Source: Bacillota bacterium
GTDB taxonomy: Bacteria; Bacillota; Clostridia; Christensenellales; SZUA-584
Direction of reading: 5' to 3'
Length of the DNA: 64,000 nt
Assembly (NCBI GenBank): GCA_023390815.1
Contig: JAEWCC010000008.1
Span: 62,001-126,000 of the forward strand
Positions within the stretch are counted from its first letter, which is position 1; every line of letters begins with the position of its first letter. A program made the translations under genes and the position numbers. The notes under the pieces are model-generated. The model ran no database searches and was not told the DNA's origin. It saw only the letters and a list, made by a program, of their open reading frames with translations. Positions 44,319 to 52,113 of the stretch are shown here, one piece after another.

Positions 44319-45098
44319 TTACAGGGTTATCCGATACGCGGGGTATTCCCTCTCGAACCGGTAGCCCAGCTTTTGCGCCAGCGCCAGCGAAATTTTGTTG
44401 GCCGCGTCCCAGTTTGGGTATAGTCCGCGTTCCTTGCAGGCCAGAATCAGGTGCGCGGCGCACGCCGCTGCCAGCCCCTTTTGCCTGTGATCCTTCCTCG
44501 TATCGATTTCGATTTCGATACCACCCTCATATACCGTATAAGATGACGCACCGCTGACCGGCTCGTCGCCCAGCAGCGCAACAAAACCGACACCCCGGTT
44601 CTTGTAGTCCTCAAAATCGATGAACTGCGAACAAAAATCCTTGGACCATTCCTCCCGCCGCGTCATATCGAACAGCCGGGCATCGATCGGTACGATGCGG
44701 TAATCCTGCGGTATTTGCGCTGCGATGGCAGTCAGCCGTTCATGGTTCATGCTGCTCGCATCCTTATGCAGCGCATATCGCATAAATTTCTTTGCGCTTG
44801 CGCCAAACGCCTCTTCCACCCGTGCATCCCAGCCTTCGTGCTGTGAAACGATCGTCAGCGACGGGGACGGATAATCCTCTGGGATGTGTGCCGCAAGCGT
44901 ACGGGCCTCTTCGCATTCGCTGTCCCCTGCCAGAAAACAAAAATCCCCTGAAACGATCTTCGCTGCCCGCGGACAAGCCGTATCGTCCGCCCAGGCGCGG
45001 CCCATGTGCCCCTGCAAACAGGTGAGAATCATCGTATCGCCCATGCCTGCAAATAGCGGCGCGATAGCTACCATATCTGCCTTGCTGACCTGTTGCAT
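44319..45098 (-). CDS. GNAT-family acetyltransferase
   Basis: The protein has 259 residues. The C-terminal half is a GNAT domain: GVGFVALLGDEPVSGASSYTVYEGGIEIEIDT followed by the acetyl-CoA loop DHRQKGLAAACAAHLILACKE, then NWDAANKISLALAQKLGY. The N-terminal half (about 1-115) is a second, degenerate module, as in two-domain GNAT proteins of Bacillota. The start ATG 45098 follows AAGGAGCAGGAAG. It is flanked by terminators and seems monocistronic. The acceptor molecule is unknown. Confidence 0.88.
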   Translation of the reverse strand: MQQVSKADMVAIAPLFAGMGDTMILTCLQGHMGRAWADDTACPRAAKIVSGDFCFLAGDSECEEARTLAAHIPEDYPSPSLTIVSQHEGWDARVEEAFGASAKKFMRYALHKDASSMNHERLTAIAAQIPQDYRIVPIDARLFDMTRREEWSKDFCSQFIDFEDYKNRGVGFVALLGDEPVSGASSYTVYEGGIEIEIDTRKDHRQKGLAAACAAHLILACKERGLYPNWDAANKISLALAQKLGYRFEREYPAYRITL

Positions 45099-45195
45099 TC
45101 TTCCTGCTCCTTATACGCTAAGATTTCGCCTATTATATCATTCGTGTTGCAGTGTTGCCAATGATGGCGGTGATCAGGTTTCGGAGGTTCGGAAC

Positions 45196-45218
45196 AAAAA
45201 GGGGGCTTTGCGCCCCCG
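45196..45218 (-). terminator. Intrinsic terminator of the gcv operon
   Basis: On the minus strand GGGGGCGCAAAGCCCCC is followed by TTTTTG, 14 bp after the gcvPB stop. Confidence 0.85.
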
Positions 45219-45231
45219 TCATTTGTGTTGA

Positions 45232-46680
45232 CTATTCCGGCTTATACGTAAGCTTCATGTCGCGTGCGGCTTTCGCCTCATCCAGGCGGGACACCGGCGT
45301 GCCATGCGGCGCTTCATGCAAGATTTCCGGCGTCTCCTCCGCTTCGCGGGCAATCTGCTTCATCGCGGCGATAAATTCATCCAGCGTCTCGCGGCTCTCC
45401 GTCTCGGTCGGCTCAATCATGAGCGCCTCGCTGACGATGAGTGGGAAGTAGATGGTGGGCGGATGAACGCCAAAGTCGATCAGGCGCTTGGCGATATCGA
45501 GCGTGGATGCGCCATGTTCCTTCTGCCTTTGCCCGGAAAATACCGCCTCGTGCATGCACGTACGGTCGTACGGCAGCGCGAAATCGGCTTTGAGCTGCTC
45601 ACGGATATAGTTCGCGTTCAATACAGCGGCTTCAGATACGTGTTTAAGTCCGTCCGGCCCCATCGTACGGATGTAGGCATACGCCCTGACCACCACGCCA
45701 AAGTTGCCGTAGAACGAGCGCACACGCCCGATGGACAGCGGACGGTCGTCGTCAAGCACGTAACTGCCGTCCACCTTCTCGATCACCGGTTTGGGCAGAA
45801 ACGGCACGAGATGTTCCTTCACACCCACCGGCCCGGAACCCGGCCCGCCGCCGCCATGCGGCGTGGCAAACGTCTTGTGCAGGTTGATATGCACCACGTC
45901 AAATCCCATATCGCCCGGCCGTGATACGCCGAGTATTGCGTTCGCATTGGCGCCGTCATAGTAAAGCAGGCCGCCTGCGGCGTGCACAATATCTGCGATC
46001 TGCCGGATGTCCTCTTCAAACAGCCCAAGCGTGTTGGGGTTCGTCAGCATCAGTCCCGCAATCTCATCGCTCATCAGCGCTTCCAACGCCGCGATATCTA
46101 CCAGTCCGCGCGGGTTGGACTTGACTTCGATCACGTCGAACCCCGCTGCCGCGGCGGAGGCGGGATTGGTGCCGTGCGCAGAATCCGGTACAACGATTTT
46201 GGTACGCCGGGTATCCCCGCGATACTCGTGGTATGCCTTGATGATCATGAGGCCGGTGAGCTCGCCATGCGCGCCCGCGGCGGGCTGCAGCGATACGCGC
46301 GCCATACCCGTGATCTCGGACAACATGGTATCCATCTCGTACAGCAGCTGCAAACACCCCTGCGCTGTTTCAACGGACTGGAGCGGATGTGCCTGCGCAA
46401 ACCCGTCAAGCTGTGCCATGTCCTCATCGAGTTTGGGGTTATATTTCATTGTGCAGGAACCAAGCGGATAAAAACCCGCGTCGACGCCGTGGTTCTTCAT
46501 CGAGAGCTGCGTGAAATGCCGGATCAACTCCACCTCGCTCACCTCGGGAAGCGCAGGCGCTTCGCCGCGCAGATGCGCCGGAATCGCTTCTTTGGAAACG
46601 GGCACATCGCATTCGGGCAGCGAATATGCGGCTCTGCCGGGACGGCTGACTTCAAATATAAGCGGTTGTGTTTTTATCAT
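45232..46680 (-). CDS. gcvPB: Glycine dehydrogenase (decarboxylating) subunit 2
   Basis: The protein has 482 residues and is the PLP-binding half of the split P-protein. The PLP lysine is in VHINLHKTFATPHGGGGPGSGPVGV. GFYPLGSCTMKYNPKLDED at the N-terminus and DSAHGTNPASAAAAGFDVIEV are typical. With GcvPA it decarboxylates glycine and loads the aminomethyl group on lipoylated GcvH. The start ATG overlaps the gcvPA stop by 4 bp (ATGA). The split form is usual in Bacillota and thermophiles. Confidence 0.97.
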   Translation of the reverse strand: MIKTQPLIFEVSRPGRAAYSLPECDVPVSKEAIPAHLRGEAPALPEVSEVELIRHFTQLSMKNHGVDAGFYPLGSCTMKYNPKLDEDMAQLDGFAQAHPLQSVETAQGCLQLLYEMDTMLSEITGMARVSLQPAAGAHGELTGLMIIKAYHEYRGDTRRTKIVVPDSAHGTNPASAAAAGFDVIEVKSNPRGLVDIAALEALMSDEIAGLMLTNPNTLGLFEEDIRQIADIVHAAGGLLYYDGANANAILGVSRPGDMGFDVVHINLHKTFATPHGGGGPGSGPVGVKEHLVPFLPKPVIEKVDGSYVLDDDRPLSIGRVRSFYGNFGVVVRAYAYIRTMGPDGLKHVSEAAVLNANYIREQLKADFALPYDRTCMHEAVFSGQRQKEHGASTLDIAKRLIDFGVHPPTIYFPLIVSEALMIEPTETESRETLDEFIAAMKQIAREAEETPEILHEAPHGTPVSRLDEAKAARDMKLTYKPE

Positions 46681-48011
46681 AGCGCCGCCCTTTCCGCGAG
46701 CTTATCGATCTCGGCTTTGGTGCGTTTTTCCGTGACGGCGACGAGCCACGCGCCCGTCAGTTCCTCGTAGTCGCGGCCCAGGTCGTACCCGCCCACTATA
46801 CCGTCCTTCAGCAGCCGTTCGTTCAGCGCAGCGACATCGCCCCTGTACCGCAACGCAAATTCGCGGAAGAACGGCGCGTCGAACACCGGCTCGAATGCCC
46901 CGGTTTTAATCAGCTGGTCATACGCGTAGCGTGATTTGCTGACACACTGCTCCGCCACCTCACGCAAACCCTGACGGCCCATAGCCGTGAGATAGATCGT
47001 CGCGGCGAGCGCGCAAAGCGCCTCGTTCGAGCAGATGTTCGAGGTCGCTTTCTCGCGGCGAATGTGCTGCTCTCTCGCCTGAATCGTCAGCACGAAGCCG
47101 CGTTTGCCTTCGCGGTCCACCGTCTCGCCCACGATGCGCCCGGGCATCTTGCGCAGCCACTTCTCTTTGGCGGCAAAGAAGCCGAGATAAGGGCCTCCGA
47201 AATTGACCGGGTTGCCGAGCGGCTGACCTTCGCCGACCGCAATGTCCGCGCCCAGCAAGCCGGGCGCTTTGAGCAGCCCGAGCGATATCGGGTCGCAAGA
47301 AACGATCAGCGCGGCTTTGTGACGGTGCGCAAGCTCCGCGATGGGTTCGAGTTCCTCGATCACGCCGAAGAAGTTGGGCGACTGGATCACGATGGCGGCG
47401 GTGTCCGCCGACATCTTGCTTTCAAGATCATTGAGATCGGCCCGACCGTTCTGATACCGGAACGTAACGGTTTTGATTCCCTTGAACCGGGCATAGGTGT
47501 TCAATACCTCGCGGTTCTGCGGGGATGCGCTACGGCAGACAAGCACCTCGTCACGCCCCGCGGCGCGGCACGCCATCATCGCGGCTTCCGCCAGCGCCGA
47601 AGCGCCGTCGTACATGGAAGCGTTCGCGACATCCATGCCGGTCAGCATGCAGATCATGGACTGGAATTCGAATATCGCCTGCAGTGTGCCCTGGCTGATT
47701 TCAGGCTGGTATGGCGTATAAGCCGTGAAAAATTCCTGACGGGACAAAAGATGGTGTACGACGCTCGGGATAAAGTGGTCGTACGCGCCCGCGCCGAGGA
47801 AGCAGACCGCATTTTCGCAGCTGATGTTGCCTGCCGCCATCCGCTTCATATGCGCCGACAGCTCCAATTCGCTCATGGCACCAGGCAGATTGAGCCCGCG
47901 CTTTAAACGCACGTCCTCCGGCACCATGGCAAACAGATCGTCCATGCGCTGCATGCCGATCACGCGCAGCATCTCTTCCTGCTGCGGCTGCGTATTGGGG
48001 ATGTATCTCAT
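46677..48011 (-). CDS. gcvPA: Glycine dehydrogenase (decarboxylating) subunit 1
   Basis: The protein has 444 residues and is the N-terminal half of the split P-protein, with the aminotransferase fold but no PLP lysine. Recognisable stretches are FLGAGAYDHFIPSVVHHLLSRQEFFTAYTPYQPEISQGTLQ, NASMYDGASALAEA, and NICSNEALCALAA near the end. It forms a heterotetramer with GcvPB. It overlaps gcvH by 4 bp and gcvPB by 4 bp. Confidence 0.97.
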   Translation of the reverse strand: MRYIPNTQPQQEEMLRVIGMQRMDDLFAMVPEDVRLKRGLNLPGAMSELELSAHMKRMAAGNISCENAVCFLGAGAYDHFIPSVVHHLLSRQEFFTAYTPYQPEISQGTLQAIFEFQSMICMLTGMDVANASMYDGASALAEAAMMACRAAGRDEVLVCRSASPQNREVLNTYARFKGIKTVTFRYQNGRADLNDLESKMSADTAAIVIQSPNFFGVIEELEPIAELAHRHKAALIVSCDPISLGLLKAPGLLGADIAVGEGQPLGNPVNFGGPYLGFFAAKEKWLRKMPGRIVGETVDREGKRGFVLTIQAREQHIRREKATSNICSNEALCALAATIYLTAMGRQGLREVAEQCVSKSRYAYDQLIKTGAFEPVFDAPFFREFALRYRGDVAALNERLLKDGIVGGYDLGRDYEELTGAWLVAVTEKRTKAEIDKLAERAAL

Positions 48012-48391
48012 TCCAGGCCCTCGCAGAATTTCCCGTAAGCCGCCGCGTCCATCAAATGATCCAGTTCCGACTCATCCGCCAAGTCCACCGCCGCAATCCA
48101 GCTGTCGTACGGGGCTTCGTTCATCTTTTCGGGGTGGTCGGGAAGCGTTTCGTTGACTTCGGCAACCGTTCCGGAAACCGCTGTATAAATGTCCGATGCG
48201 GCTTTGATCGACTCCACGACGCCGAGGATATCCCCCGCCTCCAGTTCCGAGTCGAGTTCCGGCAGTTCGACATATACGATTTCTCCGAGATGGTGCTGCG
48301 CATGGTCGGTGATGCCGATATAGGCGCGCTTGCCCTTCAGCCGTATCCATTCATGTTCTTCTGTGTAGAAAAGTCCTTCGATAATCTCCAT
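48008..48391 (-). CDS. gcvH: Glycine cleavage system H protein
   Basis: The protein has 127 residues and is the lipoyl carrier that moves the aminomethyl group from P-protein to T-protein. YTEEHEWIRLKGKRAYIGITDHAQHHLGEIVYVELPE is the family N-terminus, and the lipoyl Lys lies in GVVESIKAASDIY. The start ATG 48391 follows AAGGGAGAAGCC. A 66-bp gap to gcvT contains GC-rich hairpin potential. The dihydrolipoyl dehydrogenase (L-protein) is not in the window. Confidence 0.97.
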   Translation of the reverse strand: MEIIEGLFYTEEHEWIRLKGKRAYIGITDHAQHHLGEIVYVELPELDSELEAGDILGVVESIKAASDIYTAVSGTVAEVNETLPDHPEKMNEAPYDSWIAAVDLADESELDHLMDAAAYGKFCEGLE

Positions 48392-48457
48392 TGGCTTCTC
48401 CCTTGCGGCGCCGCGTGCGGCCGCATCCGCCGCTTCCTTTCCTCTTTTAATAAAATA

Positions 48458-49561
48458 TTATTTTGCCGCGATTTTGTACTTCTTTAAATAGAACGGGACC
48501 GGTACGACCTGGGCTTTGACCGACTTGTCCCGGATGACGACGTCAAACTCCGTGCCTTCCGCCGCGTATTCGCTTTGAACCAGCGCGAGCCCGATGTTCT
48601 TTTTCAGCGTAGGCGAGAAGCTGCCTGTCGTGACAAAGCCGATGATCTGTCCGTCCTTTGCGATTTCATAATGGCCGCGCGGAATGCCGCGCTCCACCAT
48701 CTCAAAGCCGACAATCCTGCGTTTGAGTCCGTCGGCTGCCTGCTTCGCGAGCGCTTCTTTGCCGATAAATTCTGACTTCTCCAGCTTCACGAAACGGGTA
48801 AGCCCCGCCTCCAGAGGCGAAATCTCCGCTGATATCTCCTGACCGTAAAGCGGCAGCGCGGCTTCAAAGCGCAGCGTATCGCGCGCGCCGAGGCCCGCCG
48901 GGATCAGCCCGTCCTCCCTGCCCGCATCGAGCAGCGCCTGCCAGAGTGCAGGCGCGTTCACGGGGTGGGTATACAGCTCAAAACCGTCCTCGCCGGTGTA
49001 TCCGCTCCGCGATACCAGCGTGTCATAACCCGCAACGCGCACGTTTGGCGCAAACCGATAAAAGCGGATATCACCCAGCGGATAATCCGTAAGCTTCTGC
49101 AATATTTCCTGGGCTTTTGGGCCTTGAATCGCGAGCTGCGCCCATTGGTCCGAGACGTTCTCCACTTTGACCTCGCCCTCAATGTGCTCGCATATCCACG
49201 CAAAGTCCTTGTCCGTGTTGGCCGCGTTGACGACCAGCAGGTAATCCTCTGCGCCCAAGCGGTAAACGAGAAGATCGTCCACCACGCCGCCGTCCGGGTA
49301 ACACATCGGCGAGTATACCGCCTGTCCGTCCACGGCTTTCGAGATGTCGTTCGTAACGAGATGCTGGATGAAGCTTTGCGCGTCTTTACCCTTTACCGTG
49401 ATCTCCCCCATGTGCGAAACATCGAACAGACCGGCCGCGCTGCGAACATGCTCATGTTCCTCCACAATGCCGGTATACTGCACGGGCAATGCCCAGCCTC
49501 CGAAATCGATGATGCGTCCGCCGAGTTTGACATGCTCTTCATAAAGCGGCGTGTGTTTCAT
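48458..49561 (-). CDS. gcvT: Aminomethyltransferase (glycine cleavage T protein)
   Basis: The protein has 367 residues and passes the methylene group to tetrahydrofolate, releasing ammonia. HTPLYEEHVKLGGRIIDFGGWALPVQY, VSHMGEITVKGKDA, and TGEDGFELYTHP with GLGARDTLRFEAALPLYGQEI are diagnostic. It is the first gene of the gcvT-H-PA-PB operon and lies directly behind the tandem glycine riboswitch and its terminator. The ribosome binding site (GGGAGTG) is just beyond the terminator U-run. Confidence 0.97.
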   Translation of the reverse strand: MKHTPLYEEHVKLGGRIIDFGGWALPVQYTGIVEEHEHVRSAAGLFDVSHMGEITVKGKDAQSFIQHLVTNDISKAVDGQAVYSPMCYPDGGVVDDLLVYRLGAEDYLLVVNAANTDKDFAWICEHIEGEVKVENVSDQWAQLAIQGPKAQEILQKLTDYPLGDIRFYRFAPNVRVAGYDTLVSRSGYTGEDGFELYTHPVNAPALWQALLDAGREDGLIPAGLGARDTLRFEAALPLYGQEISAEISPLEAGLTRFVKLEKSEFIGKEALAKQAADGLKRRIVGFEMVERGIPRGHYEIAKDGQIIGFVTTGSFSPTLKKNIGLALVQSEYAAEGTEFDVVIRDKSVKAQVVPVPFYLKKYKIAAK

Positions 49562-49582
49562 AATGCTGTCCTTTCACTCCCT

Positions 49583-49632
49583 CTAAAAATAAAACAGAGG
49601 GAGACAACAAAAAATATGTCGTCTTCCTCTGT
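49583..49632 (-). terminator. Riboswitch-controlled intrinsic terminator before gcvT
   Basis: On the minus strand CAGAGGAAGACGACA, a short loop, and TGTTGTCTCCCTCTG are followed by TTTTATTTTT. The 5' arm begins inside the end of the second glycine aptamer (CAGAGGAAG), so ligand binding can decide whether the terminator forms. This is the expected expression platform of an ON switch. Confidence 0.85.
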
Positions 49633-49797
49633 ATTCTAACCTGAGAGATTCCGGGGCATGTAAGCCCGTTGCTCCTTCGGTGCCAATGCGGCTCTCCAGA
49701 GTGCTGTCAGGATACAGTCCTTTTACCTGAAAGTTTCACCGCGGTTTGACACGCCGCCGCTTACATCTTCGGTGTTTTTACAACTCTCCCGTATCCG
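49612..49797 (-). ncRNA. Tandem glycine riboswitch
   Basis: Reading the minus strand from 49797, aptamer 1 begins GGGAGAG and continues through CACCGAAGATG to GGTAAAAGGACTG. A short linker leads to aptamer 2, which begins CTGGAGAG and continues through CACCGAAGGAGCAA to AATCTCTCAGG and CAGAGGA. These conserved blocks (GGAGAG, CACCGAAG, the closing GG-A-GGA) match the glycine riboswitch consensus twice. It lies between a strong promoter and gcvT, and so should switch on glycine degradation when glycine is abundant. Confidence 0.95.
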
Positions 49798-49828
49798 TCA
49801 TCCATCGTATGCAGTTTTGACAACTCAT

Positions 49829-49858
49829 TATAGCCAAGCGCCTTTATGCTTGTCAAGA
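49829..49858 (-). promoter_or_regulatory. Promoter of the gcv operon
   Basis: On the minus strand a consensus TTGACA (49858-49853) and TATAAT (49834-49829) are 18 bp apart, about 30 bp before the riboswitch. It is the best-matching promoter in the window. Confidence 0.85.
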
Positions 49859-49982
49859 ATGACCTGCCCCGATCTTCTGTACCCAGGATTGCTGGTTATA
49901 CAATATATAAATACGACCGTTATTGAGGGCGTTTAAACGGCTATAAGCTTTCTCGGCAACTTTTTTGATTTTAGAACTGATA

Positions 49983-50026
49983 ATTATTACAATATTGTTG
50001 CTATTTTATGAATATTTGAATATAAT
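49983..50026 (+). promoter_or_regulatory. Promoter of the first NlpC/P60 hydrolase gene
   Basis: TTGCTA (49998-50003) and TATAAT (50021-50026) are 17 bp apart. AATTATTACAA upstream and GAATATTTGA in the spacer are shared with the promoter at 52024-52052. The remainder of 49859-49982 holds no gene that I can see. Confidence 0.7.
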
Positions 50027-50087
50027 AAGGTGATGAAACTCCATTTGCCAACTGATATCTACGTTGTTCCGAACGGAGGTGGAAAAA

Positions 50088-51845
50088 ATGCCGAAACACG
50101 GGTTTAATAAAGAAAACCTATTCGGACGGATCGTCAACCAGATAAAGCACCATTTTGCTCCCATCTTGCGGTTTTTTTCCGGTAAGCGGATATTGGAACG
50201 GCAGGTTCCTAAGGCACCCTTAAGCAGTTTGGTGGCTGCAAAGCCTGTAAAACCTGCCTCTCCATCGCAAAAAGCCGGCAAGCTGCCGGCTGAAAATACG
50301 CAGGACGCTATCGGTAAAAACCGGCGTATATTCCGTATGAAACCGATACGCCGCGCTCTCATTGCGCTGGGGTGTATGGGGGCCATCGTGACCGGCCTGG
50401 TACTGGTTGCGACGCTTACAGGAAATAAGCCGCTGCCGGCGGCGATGCAAAACAATCTGCTGGATGCCCTGCCGCCAGTCGTCTCCCAGCCAGCCAAGCT
50501 GGCCAGCGTCTCCCTCGTGATGCCGGTATCCGAGTCCATCCGCCTTAGTGAAGGCGTCACTGCGCTGGTGGTGTCCGATCTTCAGAATCGGCTGATGGAA
50601 CTTGGATATATGGATGTGGATGAAGCGAGCGACGTTTTTGATGAAATGACGACCCAAGCCATCAACCGCTTTAAATCGCAGCACGGCTTGGAGGCGGACG
50701 GCGTCGTGGACGAAGCGACCTATTCGCTGTTGTTTTCGGAAGATGCGCAGTATTATACGCTGTCGATCGGCGCAAGTGACACCGACGTTTACGAGCTGCA
50801 GGAGCGGCTGATCGAACTTGGATATATGGACGAAGCGACCGGCAACTTTGGCGAAGAAACCGAAGCGGCGGTCAAGAAATTTCAGAAGCTCAATTCCCTG
50901 CCCGAAGATGGCAGGATTGATAAGGATACGCGGGAACTGCTGTATGATCCCGAGGCGATAGGCAATGTTTACTCCCAGGGTGAAGAAAGCGAAGAAATTC
51001 TGGCGTGTCAGGAACGTTTAAAAAAGCTTGGTTTCCTGACGACTCAGCCCGATGGGCATTTTGGGGCAGATACCAAGGAAGCCGTACGGCGTTTTCAGGA
51101 AGCCAATGGCATGATTGCGGACGGGAGTCTCGGCCCGGCAACGCGTGCCGCGATCATGTCGGACGAAGCGCAGACCAGCGCGCTATGTGTCGGGAGCGAA
51201 GGCTCACAAGTCACCACGGTTCAGCAGAGGCTTAAAAAGCTGGGATATATGAGCCGGGTAACGGGTTATTTCGGAGAAGATACCGAGACTGCGGTGCGTA
51301 AATTCCAGAAGCGGAACGGACTTTCTCAAGATGGAAGAGTAGGCCCCAGAACGCTGAATGTGCTGATGTCCTCAAGCGCAAAGAAAGCGGCCCGCAGTTC
51401 CAGCTCAAGTTCCGGCTCAAACTCCGGTTCGAGCTCCGGTTCGAGCTCGGGCTCCAGCTCAGGGTCTGGCTCTGTGCCGGATGTATCCGGCGCTAATGCA
51501 GACTCGCTCATCACCATGGCAGAGTCCCGGCTGGGCAGCGAATATACGCGCGGAGCCAAAGGGCCGAACGCATTTGATTGTTCAGGCTTCGTATATTGGT
51601 GCCTCAATAAGATCGGCGTGCATCAGGGATATCTGACATCACACGCATGGGCAAAATGTACGAAATACACGAAAATCACAAGCAAACAGGATATTCGGCG
51701 CGGTGATATCATTGTCTACAAAGGGCATGTTGCCATCGCGCTTGGCAACGGATATCAGATCGACGCGTCTGCGCATTATGATAAGGTCGTCAAGCGCAAG
51801 ATGTCGACCAGTCTGGATTTTATATGCGGTTTCAGGATATTTTAA
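50088..51845 (+). CDS. Membrane-anchored NlpC/P60 endopeptidase with four PG-binding domains (copy 1)
   Basis: The protein has 585 residues from ATG 50088 (GGAGGTGGAAAAA upstream). A basic cytoplasmic N-terminus (1-88) is followed by one membrane helix (about 89-111). Outside come four PG_binding_1 repeats, each ending in the LxxLGY...FG..T..AV..FQ pattern (about 160-455), then a Ser-rich linker (about 460-480), and a C-terminal NlpC/P60 domain with catalytic Cys498 in NAFDCSGFVYWC and the His of YKGHVAIALG. It should cut peptidoglycan stem peptides while tethered to the membrane. It is followed by a terminator and a close paralogue. It is one of two plus-strand genes in the window. Confidence 0.93.
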   Translation: MPKHGFNKENLFGRIVNQIKHHFAPILRFFSGKRILERQVPKAPLSSLVAAKPVKPASPSQKAGKLPAENTQDAIGKNRRIFRMKPIRRALIALGCMGAIVTGLVLVATLTGNKPLPAAMQNNLLDALPPVVSQPAKLASVSLVMPVSESIRLSEGVTALVVSDLQNRLMELGYMDVDEASDVFDEMTTQAINRFKSQHGLEADGVVDEATYSLLFSEDAQYYTLSIGASDTDVYELQERLIELGYMDEATGNFGEETEAAVKKFQKLNSLPEDGRIDKDTRELLYDPEAIGNVYSQGEESEEILACQERLKKLGFLTTQPDGHFGADTKEAVRRFQEANGMIADGSLGPATRAAIMSDEAQTSALCVGSEGSQVTTVQQRLKKLGYMSRVTGYFGEDTETAVRKFQKRNGLSQDGRVGPRTLNVLMSSSAKKAARSSSSSSGSNSGSSSGSSSGSSSGSGSVPDVSGANADSLITMAESRLGSEYTRGAKGPNAFDCSGFVYWCLNKIGVHQGYLTSHAWAKCTKYTKITSKQDIRRGDIIVYKGHVAIALGNGYQIDASAHYDKVVKRKMSTSLDFICGFRIF

Positions 51846-51933
51846 TCCCGGAGCCGCAATTGTGTAACTATATTATTTACGGGAGGCGTTTCTGCCAATA
51901 TTACCCGGAATAATATCGACAAACACACTCCGA

Positions 51934-51957
51934 ATGCCCGCCATTGCGGGCATTTTT
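51934..51957 (+). terminator. Intrinsic terminator between the two hydrolase genes
   Basis: AATGCCCGC, CATT, GCGGGCATT is followed by TTTT, about 90 bp after the first hydrolase gene. Confidence 0.9.
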
Positions 51958-52006
51958 TATTCCAAGAAGCAGGCATCAGAACAATTTTAAAGGATGCTGG
52001 GCAATG

Positions 52007-52052
52007 TAATTATTACAAAAGTATTGCGATTCTTTGAATATTTGAGTATAAT
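52007..52052 (+). promoter_or_regulatory. Promoter of the second NlpC/P60 hydrolase gene
   Basis: TTGCGA (52024-52029) and TATAAT (52047-52052) are 17 bp apart. The upstream AATTATTACAA and the spacer GAATATTTGA repeat those of the first gene's promoter, so the two genes are probably expressed together. Confidence 0.75.
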
Positions 52053-52113
52053 AAAGGCGTCGAAGCCCATTTCGCGAAATGAATAACTACACACTCTGGA
52101 TAAAGGTGGAGAT

